From Streptomyces scabiei 87.22 (GTDB taxonomy: Bacteria > Actinomycetota > Actinomycetes > Streptomycetales > Streptomycetaceae), in contig NC_013929.1 in assembly GCF_000091305.1 (NCBI RefSeq), positions 4,898,001-4,962,000 on the forward strand: DNA of 64,000 nucleotides, read 5' to 3'. The notes below the pieces were generated by a model. That model did not search any database, was not told the DNA's origin, and was given only the letters and a program-made list of their open reading frames with translations. Position 1 is the first letter of the stretch; every line of letters begins with the position of its first letter. Position numbers and translations under genes: made by a program. Shown here in pieces: positions 1 to 8,099 of this stretch.

Positions 1-69
1 GGCCGTCAGCGTGACCGAGATGCCGCTGCTCGGCCCGTCACCAGGCGGAAACTCTTCACTGTCTCCCAT
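1..69 (-). CDS. 5' end of an unidentified gene, cut by the window edge
   Basis: An ATG at 69 reads leftwards off the window as MGDSEEFPPGDGPSSGISVT and onward with no stop. A purine-rich GAGGGG lies just upstream, closer to the start than usual. Only 23 residues are visible, so the family cannot be named. The 27-bp palindrome at 76-102 sits immediately upstream and suggests the gene is controlled, perhaps by itself, at that site. It could also be a chance short frame. Confidence 0.45.
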   Translation of the reverse strand, partial: MGDSEEFPPGDGPSSGISVTLTA

Positions 70-75
70 ACCCCT

Positions 76-102
76 CACTATGGCATTGGAAATGCCATAG
101 TG
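76..102. promoter_or_regulatory. Perfect 12-bp inverted repeat, likely operator
   Basis: Two perfect 12-bp arms (left arm CACTATGGCATT) are separated by GGA. The element lies between the stop of the DUF4190-like gene and the start at 69, with no T-run after it, so it fits a dimeric repressor site better than a terminator. The binding protein is not known. Confidence 0.6.
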
Positions 103-124
103 GTACCACGGCCGGCCGGAGCCG

Positions 125-427
125 CTAATCCTGGATCAGAAGGTCCGGGTGGGTGGCCGTGAAGATCAGGTAGGCGATCGCCGCGGCTGCTCCCAGAAGG
201 GACAGTGCGCCGCCGGCGACGGCGCGTGACCTGTTCGTTCGGCCCTGTGCCGATGCCCGGTACTCGACCCGGGCCCGCGCGAGGCCGGCGAGGGCCAGGG
301 GCAGGGCGGCCACGGAGACGAGGATCCAGAACGGGCAGCAGAACCAGCACGCCACCGACGCCCCGCCGAGGAAGACGGCGAACTCCCCTGTCTGCCGGGG
401 CTCGTCCGGTGCGTCGGTGGGAATCAC
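125..427 (-). CDS. Small DUF4190-like membrane protein
   Basis: 100 aa from a GTG at 427 (VIPTDAPDEPRQ). A hydrophilic N-terminus precedes two hydrophobic segments at about residues 20-45 and 65-90. These are joined by a short basic loop, the layout of DUF4190-type two-helix proteins. An upstream GTG at 481 would add 18 residues encoded across the hairpin at 449-470, so the shorter start is preferred, although no strong ribosome site is visible for either. The role is unknown and the protein is probably in the cytoplasmic membrane. It lies downstream of the glycosidase gene but is separated from it by a terminator. Confidence 0.65.
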   Translation of the reverse strand: MIPTDAPDEPRQTGEFAVFLGGASVACWFCCPFWILVSVAALPLALAGLARARVEYRASAQGRTNRSRAVAGGALSLLGAAAAIAYLIFTATHPDLLIQD

Positions 428-448
428 GGGCCGATTCAAGCAGAGCCC

Positions 449-470
449 GCCCGGCGCGAACGCGCCGGGC
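449..470. repeat. 10-bp GC-rich palindrome with 2-nt centre
   Basis: Perfect arms GCCCGGCGCG and its complement around AA, lying just upstream of the GTG at 427. It may be a protein site or a strong RNA hairpin in the leader of the DUF4190-like gene. Confidence 0.4.
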
Positions 471-492
471 CGCAAGGGCACGGGCGCACGAA

Positions 493-520
493 GAAGCCCC
501 AGGGCGATGCCTGGGGCTTC
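493..520 (-). terminator. Terminator hairpin after the glycosidase gene
   Basis: Perfect 11-bp stem (GAAGCCCCAGG and its complement) with a 6-nt loop, 35 bp downstream of the glycosidase stop codon. There is no long U-tract, as is common in Streptomyces. Confidence 0.7.
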
Positions 521-554
521 CTCATGGGCCGTGGACGCGGTCCCGGGCCGTCGC

Positions 555-2609
555 CTACGACGCCGGCGTCACGTCCGTCAGCTTCCAGCGCTGGTTGGTG
601 CCCGAGTTGGGGATCCACAGGCCCACGCCCGCGCCGTCGTTCGTGGACTGGCCGCCGACGTCGGCGAGCTGGCCGGTGGCCGTGTTGACCAGGGTCCAGG
701 TGGAGTCTCCGGTGCTGGAGAGGATCCACTGGGTGGCGGTGTCACGGGCGCCCGTGTCCGGTTCGGCGACCAGGGAGCCGCCCCGGACCGCCAGGCGCTT
801 GTGGGAGGCCGCCTCGGTCAGGACGTAGCGGGTGCGGTTGCCCGTCGGGCCGGTGCCGACGCGGTCCAGGGTCCACCGCTGGGCGGCCGTGGCGGCGTTC
901 GGGTTCTTGATGACCAGGCTCTTGCCGTCGGCGGCGAGGGCGAGGTTCTTGCCGCTCTGGACGCCGTTGAGGGTGTAGGTGTGGTCGTCCTGCAGCTCGG
1001 CGGCGGAGGCGGCGACGCCCGAGACGCTGCTGATCAGGAACGACGTCACCGACTGGGCCGGGACCGTGATCGTGGCCTTCTTGTCCCGGACGTCCACGGC
1101 CTTCTGGCGGACCAGCTTGCCGGAGGCGTCCGTCACCACCGGGGTGACCCGTGCGTGCTTGCCGACGTCACCGAAGCGGGAGAGGTCGAGCGTCACCGCG
1201 CGCGGGGCCGTCGTGCTGTTGACGTGGACGACCGTCGCCTTCTTGCCCTTCTTCGCGACCGCGGCCGTGCTCGACTTGTCGTCGGTCTTGATCAGGCGGT
1301 CGCCCGGCTTGATGTAGTGCGTGAAGTTACGGGCCGTGTCGAACTTGGTGTTCGTGTAGATGGGGCACGACTTCAGCGTGTCCGACGACTTGCACGAGAA
1401 CGACATCTGGATGGAGCCCCAGTTGCCGCCCTTCGCGGACTCGCCGCCCGGCTTCATGTTGTCGTAGTCCTCGACCGGCTGCCAGAACACCCAGGCCTGG
1501 GGCTCCAGTTCGCGCAGGTCGTCGACCATCTGCTGGGCGAGGCCCAGGCCGGGGCGCATGTCGGTGAAGCTCTGGCCGTCGCCCCAGTCGCCCTCGACCT
1601 CGCTCATCCACAGCGGCTTGTCGGCGGCCTTGGCGAGGTCACGGACCATGGTGCGCTGGCCGGTGCCGTAGGTGTGGACGTTCATCTGGCCGACGAGGTC
1701 GCGGACCTCCTTGGGGTAGGAGTTCCAGTTCGTGGCGAAGATGGACGGGTTGGTCTCGTCCATCGCGGAGATCTCCGCGTCCGAACGGGACTTCTTCAGG
1801 ACCGGGGCGAGCGCCTTGATGACCTTCTGCTGCAGCTCCGGGCCGATGTGCGCGCCCTCCTGGCGGCCGCCGGTCGGCTGGCCGTCGGCGCCGAGCTTGG
1901 TGCCCCAGTAGTTGGTGTTCGGCTCGTTGAAGGGGTCGAGGGTGTCGACCTTGATGTGGTGGGCCTTCTCCAGGCGCTCGGTGGCGCCGACCAGGTACTT
2001 GGCGAAGTCGTCGACCGAGTCGGCCTTCAGCTGGTCCTTGGTGGAGTCGAAGCCGCCGGAGACGTAGCCGCTCTCCGTCATGAACCAGGGCGGGGAGTTG
2101 CTGAACGTCTCCCAGTGGTCGATGTCGTTCTTGATGCGGTCGACCCACCAGCGCTGGGTGGCGTCGGCGTCCTTGTTCCAGTCGTTCTTGTCGTCGGCGT
2201 CCCACCAGTCGACGTCCGTGCGGGTGGTGCCCGCCGGGGCCTTCCACCAGCCCTCGACGGCGCCGCCGGCCCGCAGGTAGTCCTTGACGTCGGGGGCGTT
2301 GCCGCCGCCGATGTTGTAGCGGGCGATGTTGAGGTCGAGGCCGTCCTTGCCGAAGAGCAGGTCGGCGAGCTTCTCGCGGACCGCCGGGGGGTAGTCGCCG
2401 GTGGCGTTGGCGAACCACACCAGGCTGGTGCCCCAGCCCTCGAAGCTGTCGGCCTTGTAGGAGGGGTCGGGGCGGACCGTGACCGAGGCGACGGCGGCCG
2501 TGTCGGCGTGCGCCATCGGCAGGGAGGTCGTGGCCATGACCGTTCCGGTGGCCAGGGCCGTGACGCCGATGGCCCCGAAGAGCCGTCTCGTACGGGTGCG
2601 GTGTGCCAT
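555..2609 (-). CDS. Secreted GH30-family glycosidase with C-terminal ricin-type lectin domain
   Basis: 684 aa; ATG at 2609 with GGAG 7 bp upstream. The N-terminus has a twin-arginine-like signal (RTRRLFGAIG) and a likely cleavage site near residue 35 (AHA-DTAA). The catalytic part (about 45-520) has clan GH-A features: NIARYNIGGGN early, the acid/base Glu229 in DPFNEPN, and the likely nucleophile Glu337 in WMSEVEG. A beta-rich segment follows, then a ricin-B/CBM13-type lectin (about 545-684) with repeated QRW/QW patterns. The arrangement resembles Streptomyces endo-beta-1,6-galactanases of GH30, suggesting attack on arabinogalactan side chains. The exact substrate is inferred. It is divergent from a LacI regulator and likely induced by sugars released from the polymer. 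Confidence 0.85.
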   Translation of the reverse strand: MAHRTRTRRLFGAIGVTALATGTVMATTSLPMAHADTAAVASVTVRPDPSYKADSFEGWGTSLVWFANATGDYPPAVREKLADLLFGKDGLDLNIARYNIGGGNAPDVKDYLRAGGAVEGWWKAPAGTTRTDVDWWDADDKNDWNKDADATQRWWVDRIKNDIDHWETFSNSPPWFMTESGYVSGGFDSTKDQLKADSVDDFAKYLVGATERLEKAHHIKVDTLDPFNEPNTNYWGTKLGADGQPTGGRQEGAHIGPELQQKVIKALAPVLKKSRSDAEISAMDETNPSIFATNWNSYPKEVRDLVGQMNVHTYGTGQRTMVRDLAKAADKPLWMSEVEGDWGDGQSFTDMRPGLGLAQQMVDDLRELEPQAWVFWQPVEDYDNMKPGGESAKGGNWGSIQMSFSCKSSDTLKSCPIYTNTKFDTARNFTHYIKPGDRLIKTDDKSSTAAVAKKGKKATVVHVNSTTAPRAVTLDLSRFGDVGKHARVTPVVTDASGKLVRQKAVDVRDKKATITVPAQSVTSFLISSVSGVAASAAELQDDHTYTLNGVQSGKNLALAADGKSLVIKNPNAATAAQRWTLDRVGTGPTGNRTRYVLTEAASHKRLAVRGGSLVAEPDTGARDTATQWILSSTGDSTWTLVNTATGQLADVGGQSTNDGAGVGLWIPNSGTNQRWKLTDVTPAS

Positions 2610-2775
2610 TCGAGTACTCCAACTCTTCCGTGTGTCACGTCCCGGCGAGACACGGAGAAAGGGGCCGGCGTTCAGCGTGGTGCGGTTCCTGCGAGGCGTG
2701 CGTTCTGCTGCTTTTCAGGCGTGTACGGAGCGGTTCGGCACGCTCTCATGGGGTTTACGAGTGATGCGCTTCGGC

Positions 2776-2795
2776 GGATGTTTACGTAAACATCC
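2776..2795. promoter_or_regulatory. Perfect 20-bp LacI-family operator
   Basis: The 20-bp perfect palindrome (half-site GGATGTTTAC) has the central CG step typical of LacI/GalR operators. It lies 166 bp upstream of the glycosidase ATG and 164 bp upstream of the LacI GTG, so one bound dimer could control both. A further GGATGT half-site follows at 2803-2808. Confidence 0.8.
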
Positions 2796-2959
2796 ACTGA
2801 GGCGGATGTCTACACTGTCCGAATCGCGGCGGTCAAGGATTCGTAAGAGATCGACACGGCGTTCCGGGTGTGGCGGACGGGGCGCGGGGGCCGGAACAGC
2901 GGGCAGACATTCAGGTACGGAACCGGGCAGAGAACCACGGAAGAGTCGGGGGACATCAG

Positions 2960-4030
2960 GTGGACGCGACCGACGGTCGTAGCACGAGAAGACGCTCCGC
3001 CCGGCCCCGGCAGGGGCCCTCCATGGGGGACGTCGCACGGCTCGCCGGTGTCTCGTCGCAGACCGTCTCCCGGGTGTCCAACGGGTTCGCCGGGGTCAAC
3101 GAGGACACCCGGCGCCAGGTCCTCGCCGCGATGCGGGAGCTGGGGTACCGGCCCAACAGCGCCGCGCGGGCGCTGCGGCGCGGGGAGTTCCGGACGCTCG
3201 GCGTGATCACCTTCTCCCTCTCCACCCTGGGCAACATCCGCACCCTCGACGCGATCGCCACCTCCGCCGCGCGCGAGGGGTACGCGGTCACGCTGCTGCC
3301 CGTCGCCGTGCCGACGCAGGACGAGGTGAACGGGGCGTTCTCCCGGCTCGGGGAGCTGGCCGTGGACGCCGTCATCGTCATCATGGAGGTCCATCTGCTC
3401 GACGCGGCGACCGTGTCGGTGCCGCCCGGCGTGCAGGTCGTGGTGGCGGACTCGGACGCCGGGGACCGGTACACCGTCGTCGACACCGACCAGGCGGGCG
3501 GCGCGCGGGACGCCGTACGGCATCTGCTGGAGCTGGGGCACGGGACGGTGTGGCATCTGGCCGGGCCCGAGGACTCCTTCGCGGCACAGCGACGGGCCAA
3601 CGCCTGGCGCGCCACGCTGGAGGAGGCCGGGCGCCCGGCGCCGCCGCTGGTGCGGGGCGACTGGTCGGCGGAGTCGGGGTACCGGGCCGGGCTGCGGATC
3701 GCCGAACAGGCGGACTGCACGGCCGTGTTCGTCGCCAACGACCAGATGGCCCTCGGGCTGCTGCGCGCCCTGGACGAGCGCGGGCGCCGGGTCCCCGAGG
3801 ACGTCAGCGTCGTCGGCTTCGACGACATCCCGGAGGCCGCGTCCTTCCTGCCGCCCCTCACCACCGTCCACCAGGACTTCGCCGAGGTGGGACGGCTGTG
3901 TGTGCGGGGCGTGCTCAGCAAGATGCGGGAGGGCGCGGAGGAAGGGACGGCCGGGCACGGGACGACGCTGGTGCCCACGCGGCTCGTACGGCGGCGCAGT
4001 ACGGCGCCGGCGCCGCCGCCCGCCTCCTGA
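2960..4030 (+). CDS. LacI/GalR-family transcriptional regulator
   Basis: 356 aa from a GTG at 2960, chosen because GGGGGA lies 6 bp upstream; a longer frame from 2870 lacks a ribosome site. A LacI helix-turn-helix (MGDVARLAGVSSQTVSRVSN) starts near residue 22. A periplasmic-binding-protein-like sugar-sensing domain fills the rest, including VFVANDQMALGLL and VVGFDDIPEA. Divergent from the GH30 glycosidase and flanking the palindrome at 2776-2795, it is probably that gene's local repressor, released by a sugar. The ligand is unknown. Confidence 0.9.
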   Translation: MDATDGRSTRRRSARPRQGPSMGDVARLAGVSSQTVSRVSNGFAGVNEDTRRQVLAAMRELGYRPNSAARALRRGEFRTLGVITFSLSTLGNIRTLDAIATSAAREGYAVTLLPVAVPTQDEVNGAFSRLGELAVDAVIVIMEVHLLDAATVSVPPGVQVVVADSDAGDRYTVVDTDQAGGARDAVRHLLELGHGTVWHLAGPEDSFAAQRRANAWRATLEEAGRPAPPLVRGDWSAESGYRAGLRIAEQADCTAVFVANDQMALGLLRALDERGRRVPEDVSVVGFDDIPEAASFLPPLTTVHQDFAEVGRLCVRGVLSKMREGAEEGTAGHGTTLVPTRLVRRRSTAPAPPPAS

Positions 4031-4047
4031 ACGCGTTCGCCCGACCT

Positions 4048-4151
4048 GTGCGCCTGATCCGTGCGCCTGATCTGTGCGCCTGATCCGTGCGCCTGATCCG
4101 TGCGCCTGATCCGTGCGCCTGATCCGTGCGCCTGATCCGTGCGCCTGATCC
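4048..4151. repeat. Eight tandem copies of a 13-bp unit
   Basis: The unit GTGCGCCTGATCC is repeated eight times head to tail; copy 2 differs by one base (final T). A degenerate ninth start follows at 4152. It lies between the convergent LacI gene and the small membrane protein and encodes nothing convincing. Confidence 0.95.
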
Positions 4152-4181
4152 GTGCGTCTGCCTCCGTTCAGCGCCCGCCCG

Positions 4182-4418
4182 TCACGGCTGCCGCAGGGGT
4201 TCCTGCTCCTGTCCCCGCCCGTGCCGCTCGTTCCAGTGGCGGGCGAGTTCGTCGAGGGCGCGGTGCGTGCGGGCCAGTTCCCAGAGCAGGTAACCGGCGG
4301 CGCCGGCGAACGGGAACCAGGCACCCCAGTGGAAGACGAGCACCGGCATGGTCAGCAGGCCCACCAGGACGACGAACCTGAGCAGGACGGCCGCGTAGGG
4401 CTGGTCGCGTTCGACCAT
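4182..4418 (-). CDS. Small membrane protein of unknown function
   Basis: 78 aa from an ATG at 4418 with GAGAGG upstream; an in-frame codon at 4463 would add 15 residues without a better ribosome site. Two hydrophobic stretches (about residues 8-28 and 30-48) are followed by an amphipathic basic tail with ALDELARHWNERHGR. It may be a two-helix inner-membrane protein. No family is recognised. It is convergent with the LacI gene across the 13-bp repeat array. Confidence 0.7.
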   Translation of the reverse strand: MVERDQPYAAVLLRFVVLVGLLTMPVLVFHWGAWFPFAGAAGYLLWELARTHRALDELARHWNERHGRGQEQEPLRQP

Positions 4419-4496
4419 GGCGTCCTCTCCCCGGACGGGGACCCAGCGTAAGCGCGACCTCATCAGCTACCCCCTCGGGCCTCGTGAGGCCCCCTC

Positions 4497-4530
4497 GGGC
4501 TCCCCGGGCTCCCCGGGCTCCCCGGGCTCC
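4497..4530. repeat. 9-bp tandem repeat in an intergenic region
   Basis: GGGCTCCCC is repeated three times with a decayed fourth copy, inside the 247-bp gap between the small membrane protein and the sensor kinase. I see no gene in that gap. Confidence 0.8.
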
Positions 4531-4665
4531 GGGTGACCATCCTGGCGTTCGCCGTCGTGGAAGGGCCAGTGCGCGGTTGTACAGGTTTCTTCACACGGCT
4601 CACGCCCGAGCCGGAAGGGGGCGACGGTGGGTCGCGCGCCGGGATCGCCGTTACGGTGTGGGGTC

Positions 4666-5874
4666 GTGACGGGGTTACGGGGTGTGCGCGGGGCGCGCGG
4701 GTGGTGGGAACGGGGGCGGGCGCTCGGGGAGGCCCATCCGTGGGTGGTCGACGGCGGGGTCGCGCTGCTGGTGCAGGCGGCGGTGACGATGCCGTTCGTG
4801 GTGCCGCGGGCCGGCGGGCTGCCGGCGCCGACCTGGGCGGCGTACGGGCTGACGACACTGACCGTGGTGCCCCTGGTGTGGCGGCGCCGGGCCCCGCTCG
4901 CCGTACTGCTGGCGATCATGGTGACCAGCCTGGTCTACCGGCTGACGCTGGACGGGCCCGGACAACCGCTGCCGTACAGCGGGCTGGTGATCGTCTACAC
5001 GGTCGCCGTCCTCTCGCCGCCCTGGAAGCGGCTGGTCACCGGACTGCTGCTGCTGGTCGCGGTGCCGGTGGGGGTGGGGCTCAACAGCCGGTCGGCGCGT
5101 GAACTGACCTTCTCCGCCTTCGTCTTCGCGGCGGCCTACGTCTTCGGACGGCTGACCGACGCCCGTCAGCGGGCGCACCACGTCGAGGCCGAGCGCGCCG
5201 CCGCGCGGGAGCGGGCCCGGATCGCCCGCGAGATGCACGACATCCTGTCCCATGCCGTGAGCCTGATGATCGTGCAGGCGGAGGCCGGGCCGGTGGCGGT
5301 GCGGACGGCTCCGGAACGGGCCGAGGCGGCGTTCGACGCGATCTCCGAGGCCGGCCGGGACGCCATGGTCCAGCTGCGGCGGATGCTGGGCGTGCTGCGC
5401 GAAGGGGCCGGGGAGGCGGCCGAGGAGGAACGCGTGTCCCGTGCACCGCAGCCCGGGGCTGGGGATCTGGCCGGGCTGCTCGACCGGGTGCGGGGCAGCG
5501 GGCTCGACGTCGTGCACGAGGTGGTGGGGCGGAAGCGGGCGCTGCCGGCCGCCGCCGGGGCGTCGGTGTTCCGGATCGTGCAGGAGGCGCTGACGAACAC
5601 GGTCAGGCACGCGGACGCCCGTACCGTCCGCGTGCGGCTGGTGTACGGGGAGGACGAGGTGCGCGTGGAGGTGACGGACGACGGGCGCGGGCCGCGCGCC
5701 GGGCACGTCGGCGGGCACGGGCTCGTCGGCGTGCGGGAGCGGGCGGCCGCGCACGGGGGTACGGCGGAGACCGGGGCGGGGCCCGGCGGGCGGGGGTTCG
5801 TGGTGCGGGTGCGGATACCGGTGGCGCCCCTCGCGGGCACGACGGCCGCGGCGGGGACGGGGGCGGGGAGATGA
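4666..5874 (+). CDS. DesK-type sensor histidine kinase
   Basis: 402 aa from a GTG at 4666. The N-terminal half carries about five hydrophobic segments with no large extracellular loop. A dimerisation domain holds the phospho-acceptor His191 in IAREMHDILSHAVS. A HATPase follows with the N-box EALTNTVRHA and GHGLVGVRERAAAHGG. This is the HisKA_3 class that partners NarL-type regulators. Its stop overlaps the start of the regulator gene by ATGA, so the two are translationally coupled and form a cognate pair. The signal is unknown; membrane-intrinsic sensing is likely. Confidence 0.9.
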   Translation: MTGLRGVRGARGWWERGRALGEAHPWVVDGGVALLVQAAVTMPFVVPRAGGLPAPTWAAYGLTTLTVVPLVWRRRAPLAVLLAIMVTSLVYRLTLDGPGQPLPYSGLVIVYTVAVLSPPWKRLVTGLLLLVAVPVGVGLNSRSARELTFSAFVFAAAYVFGRLTDARQRAHHVEAERAAARERARIAREMHDILSHAVSLMIVQAEAGPVAVRTAPERAEAAFDAISEAGRDAMVQLRRMLGVLREGAGEAAEEERVSRAPQPGAGDLAGLLDRVRGSGLDVVHEVVGRKRALPAAAGASVFRIVQEALTNTVRHADARTVRVRLVYGEDEVRVEVTDDGRGPRAGHVGGHGLVGVRERAAAHGGTAETGAGPGGRGFVVRVRIPVAPLAGTTAAAGTGAGR

Positions 5875-6641
5875 CGATCCGGGTGGTCGTGGCCGACGAC
5901 CAGGAGCTGGTGCGCAGCGGCTTCGCGCTGATCCTCGACGTCCAGCCGGACATCGAGGTGGTCGCCGAGGTGGGTGACGGGGCGGCGGCGGTGGAGGCGG
6001 TACGGCGGCACCGCGCCGACGTGGCGCTGCTGGACGTCCGGATGCCCCGCATGGACGGGATCGAGGCATGCCGGGCGATCGGTGCCGAGAGAGCCGGGCG
6101 GGGCGGCGGCAGCGGCGACGTGGGCGGTGCCTGCCGGGTCGTGATGCTGACGACCTTCGACTCCGACGAGTACGTGTACGAGGCGCTGCACGCGGGGGCG
6201 AGCGGGTTCCTGCTGAAGGACGTACGGCGGGACGATCTCGTGCACGCCGTACGGGTCGTGGCGCGGGGCGACTCGCTGCTCGCGCCGTCCGTGGCACGGC
6301 GGCTGGTGGAGCAGTACACACGGCCGCCCGCCGCCCGGGCCCCTCGGCCCGACCCGCGGCTCGGCCTGCTGACCGGGAGGGAGCGCGAGACGCTGTTGCT
6401 GCTGGCGCGGGGGCTGTCGAACGCGGAGATCGCCGCCGAGCTCGTCGTCAGCGACCACACGGTCAAGACGCACGTCGGCAACGTGCTCGCCAAGCTCGGG
6501 CTGCGGGACCGCGTCCAGGCGGTGATCTGCGCGTACGAGACGGGTCTGATCGCGGCGGGGGACGCGCCGCACGGGGCCGCCGGTCCCCCGGCCGGGGGAG
6601 TTTCCCGGCCCGGGGTCTCCCCCGCGTCGGCGAGGGAGTGA
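5871..6641 (+). CDS. NarL/FixJ-family response regulator
   Basis: 256 aa. The receiver domain has the acidic pocket DD at residues 9-10 and phospho-acceptor Asp55 in LLDVRMP. The switch Thr lies in MLTTFD and the Lys in FLLKD. A short insertion rich in Gly (about 75-88) lies between beta-3 and beta-4. A LuxR-type helix-turn-helix (LSNAEIAAELVVSDHTVKTH) spans about 180-215. A Pro/Gly-rich tail of about 25 residues is extra to the family. It is coupled to the kinase by a 4-bp overlap; the regulon is unknown, though the adjacent serine hydrolase is a candidate. Confidence 0.9.
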   Translation: MTIRVVVADDQELVRSGFALILDVQPDIEVVAEVGDGAAAVEAVRRHRADVALLDVRMPRMDGIEACRAIGAERAGRGGGSGDVGGACRVVMLTTFDSDEYVYEALHAGASGFLLKDVRRDDLVHAVRVVARGDSLLAPSVARRLVEQYTRPPAARAPRPDPRLGLLTGRERETLLLLARGLSNAEIAAELVVSDHTVKTHVGNVLAKLGLRDRVQAVICAYETGLIAAGDAPHGAAGPPAGGVSRPGVSPASARE

Positions 6642-6764
6642 CCGCGGCCGCCCGTCGAAGACCCCCTGTGCGGGCGATCCGCGCAGGTCCGCGGGTCAGC
6701 AGGATGGAGCCGTCGAGAGCGACCGTGCGGTCGCGAACACCGGCTCACATCAACGGAGTTGCTC

Positions 6765-7991
6765 ATGAAGCGCGCCACCCGCACCCTGCTCGCCGCCGCC
6801 TGCGTCCTGGGGACGGTGACGGGTCCGGCGGCCCTGCCGGCCGCCGCGTCGCCCTCTCCCGGCGGAACGGCGAACATGACCGCGCCACCGCATGTGGACC
6901 CCGGCACGGCGCGGACGGACCCCGCGACGGACCCCGCGACGGCCGCCGCCCTGGAGGCCGCCGTCGCCGGGCTGCCCACCGCCGACGCCACCGCCGCGCT
7001 CGTCCGGGTCGGGGGCACCGACGGGGTGTGGCGGGGCAGTTCGGGGGTGCACGACCTGACGAGCGGGCGGGCGGCCGACCCGCGCGCCCGGTTCCGGGTG
7101 GGGTCGGTGACCAAGGTGTTCACGGCTGCGGTGGTGCTGGGGCTGGCGGCGGAGGGGAAGGTCGACCTCGACCGGAGCGTCCGCGCCTATCTGCCGGACC
7201 TGATCCCGGCCTCGTACGGCGGTGTCACCGTCCGGCAGTTGCTCGATCACACGCACGGGATCCCGGCGGCCGACTTCCCGGGGTCGACGGTCGAGGAGTG
7301 GTACGCGAACCGTTTCCTGGTCCACGACCCGGAGGCGATGGTGCGCTCGGCCACGGCGAAGGAGCGGGAGTTCGCGCCGGGCGAGCGGCAGCACTACCTC
7401 AACATCGGCTACACGATCGCCGGGCTGCTGGTGGAGCGGGTGACCGGGGACTCCTACGAGCGGCAGCTGGCGCGGCGGGTGCTGAAGCCGCTCGGGCTGC
7501 GGGACACGTACGCCCCCGGGGCGGATCCCCGGATCACCGGCCCGCACAACCACGGATACCAGCGGATGACGCTGGACGACGGGACGACCGGGCTGCGGGA
7601 CGTGACCGTGTGGGGGGTGACCGACGGGTGGGCGGCCGGGGACCTCGTCTCGACCGCGGCTGATCTGGAGCGGTTCACCGACGCGCTGTTCGGGGGGCGG
7701 ATCGTGCCGCGCGGGCCGCTGCTGGAGGCGATGTTCACGGTGCCGCGGGTGGCGGCGTTCCCGAGCGGCAAGCCGGCCGAGTACGCCGTCGGGCTCGCCC
7801 GGAAGGTGCTCGGCGGGCGGGAGGTGTGGGGCAAGACGGGCGGGCGCTGGGGCTACAACGCGGCCATCGCCTCCACCCGGGACGGCTCCCGCACCCTCGT
7901 CTACAGCGTCAACTCCACGGACGCCAAGGGCCAGGACGTGAGCCGGGTGGCCCTCGGTGTGATGGTCGCGGCCTACGGGTCACCGTCGTGA
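6765..7991 (+). CDS. Secreted beta-lactamase-fold serine hydrolase (class C / DD-peptidase family)
   Basis: 408 aa from an ATG at 6765 with CGGAG 7 bp upstream; a TTG two codons earlier is less likely. A Sec signal peptide ends around residue 28 (LPAAAS). The penicillin-binding fold is marked by Ser114-x-x-Lys117 in VGSVTKVF, the Tyr-x-Asn motif in HYLNIGYT and KTG in GKTGGRWGYN. The substrate may be a D-Ala-D-Ala peptide, a beta-lactam or an ester; the sequence cannot decide. It lies 123 bp after the response regulator, possibly in the same regulatory unit. Confidence 0.85.
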   Translation: MKRATRTLLAAACVLGTVTGPAALPAAASPSPGGTANMTAPPHVDPGTARTDPATDPATAAALEAAVAGLPTADATAALVRVGGTDGVWRGSSGVHDLTSGRAADPRARFRVGSVTKVFTAAVVLGLAAEGKVDLDRSVRAYLPDLIPASYGGVTVRQLLDHTHGIPAADFPGSTVEEWYANRFLVHDPEAMVRSATAKEREFAPGERQHYLNIGYTIAGLLVERVTGDSYERQLARRVLKPLGLRDTYAPGADPRITGPHNHGYQRMTLDDGTTGLRDVTVWGVTDGWAAGDLVSTAADLERFTDALFGGRIVPRGPLLEAMFTVPRVAAFPSGKPAEYAVGLARKVLGGREVWGKTGGRWGYNAAIASTRDGSRTLVYSVNSTDAKGQDVSRVALGVMVAAYGSPS

Positions 7992-8099
7992 CCGGCCCAC
8001 CGACCCACCGGCCCGCCGCCCCGATCCGTATGCGCCAACTTCCTTGAATATAGGACCAGTTCTGGGCCGGAGATCACGACCGCCACTAGCATCGCCCTC

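Noticed and set aside
417-2789. Long open frame on the plus strand opposite the GH30 glycosidase
   Set aside because: It is antisense to a clear family member, is Val/Gly/Arg-biased as expected of GC-rich antisense frames, and has no ribosome site or recognisable motif.
4048-4151. 13-bp repeats as a CRISPR array
   Set aside because: Units are head to tail with no spacers, and there are no cas genes.
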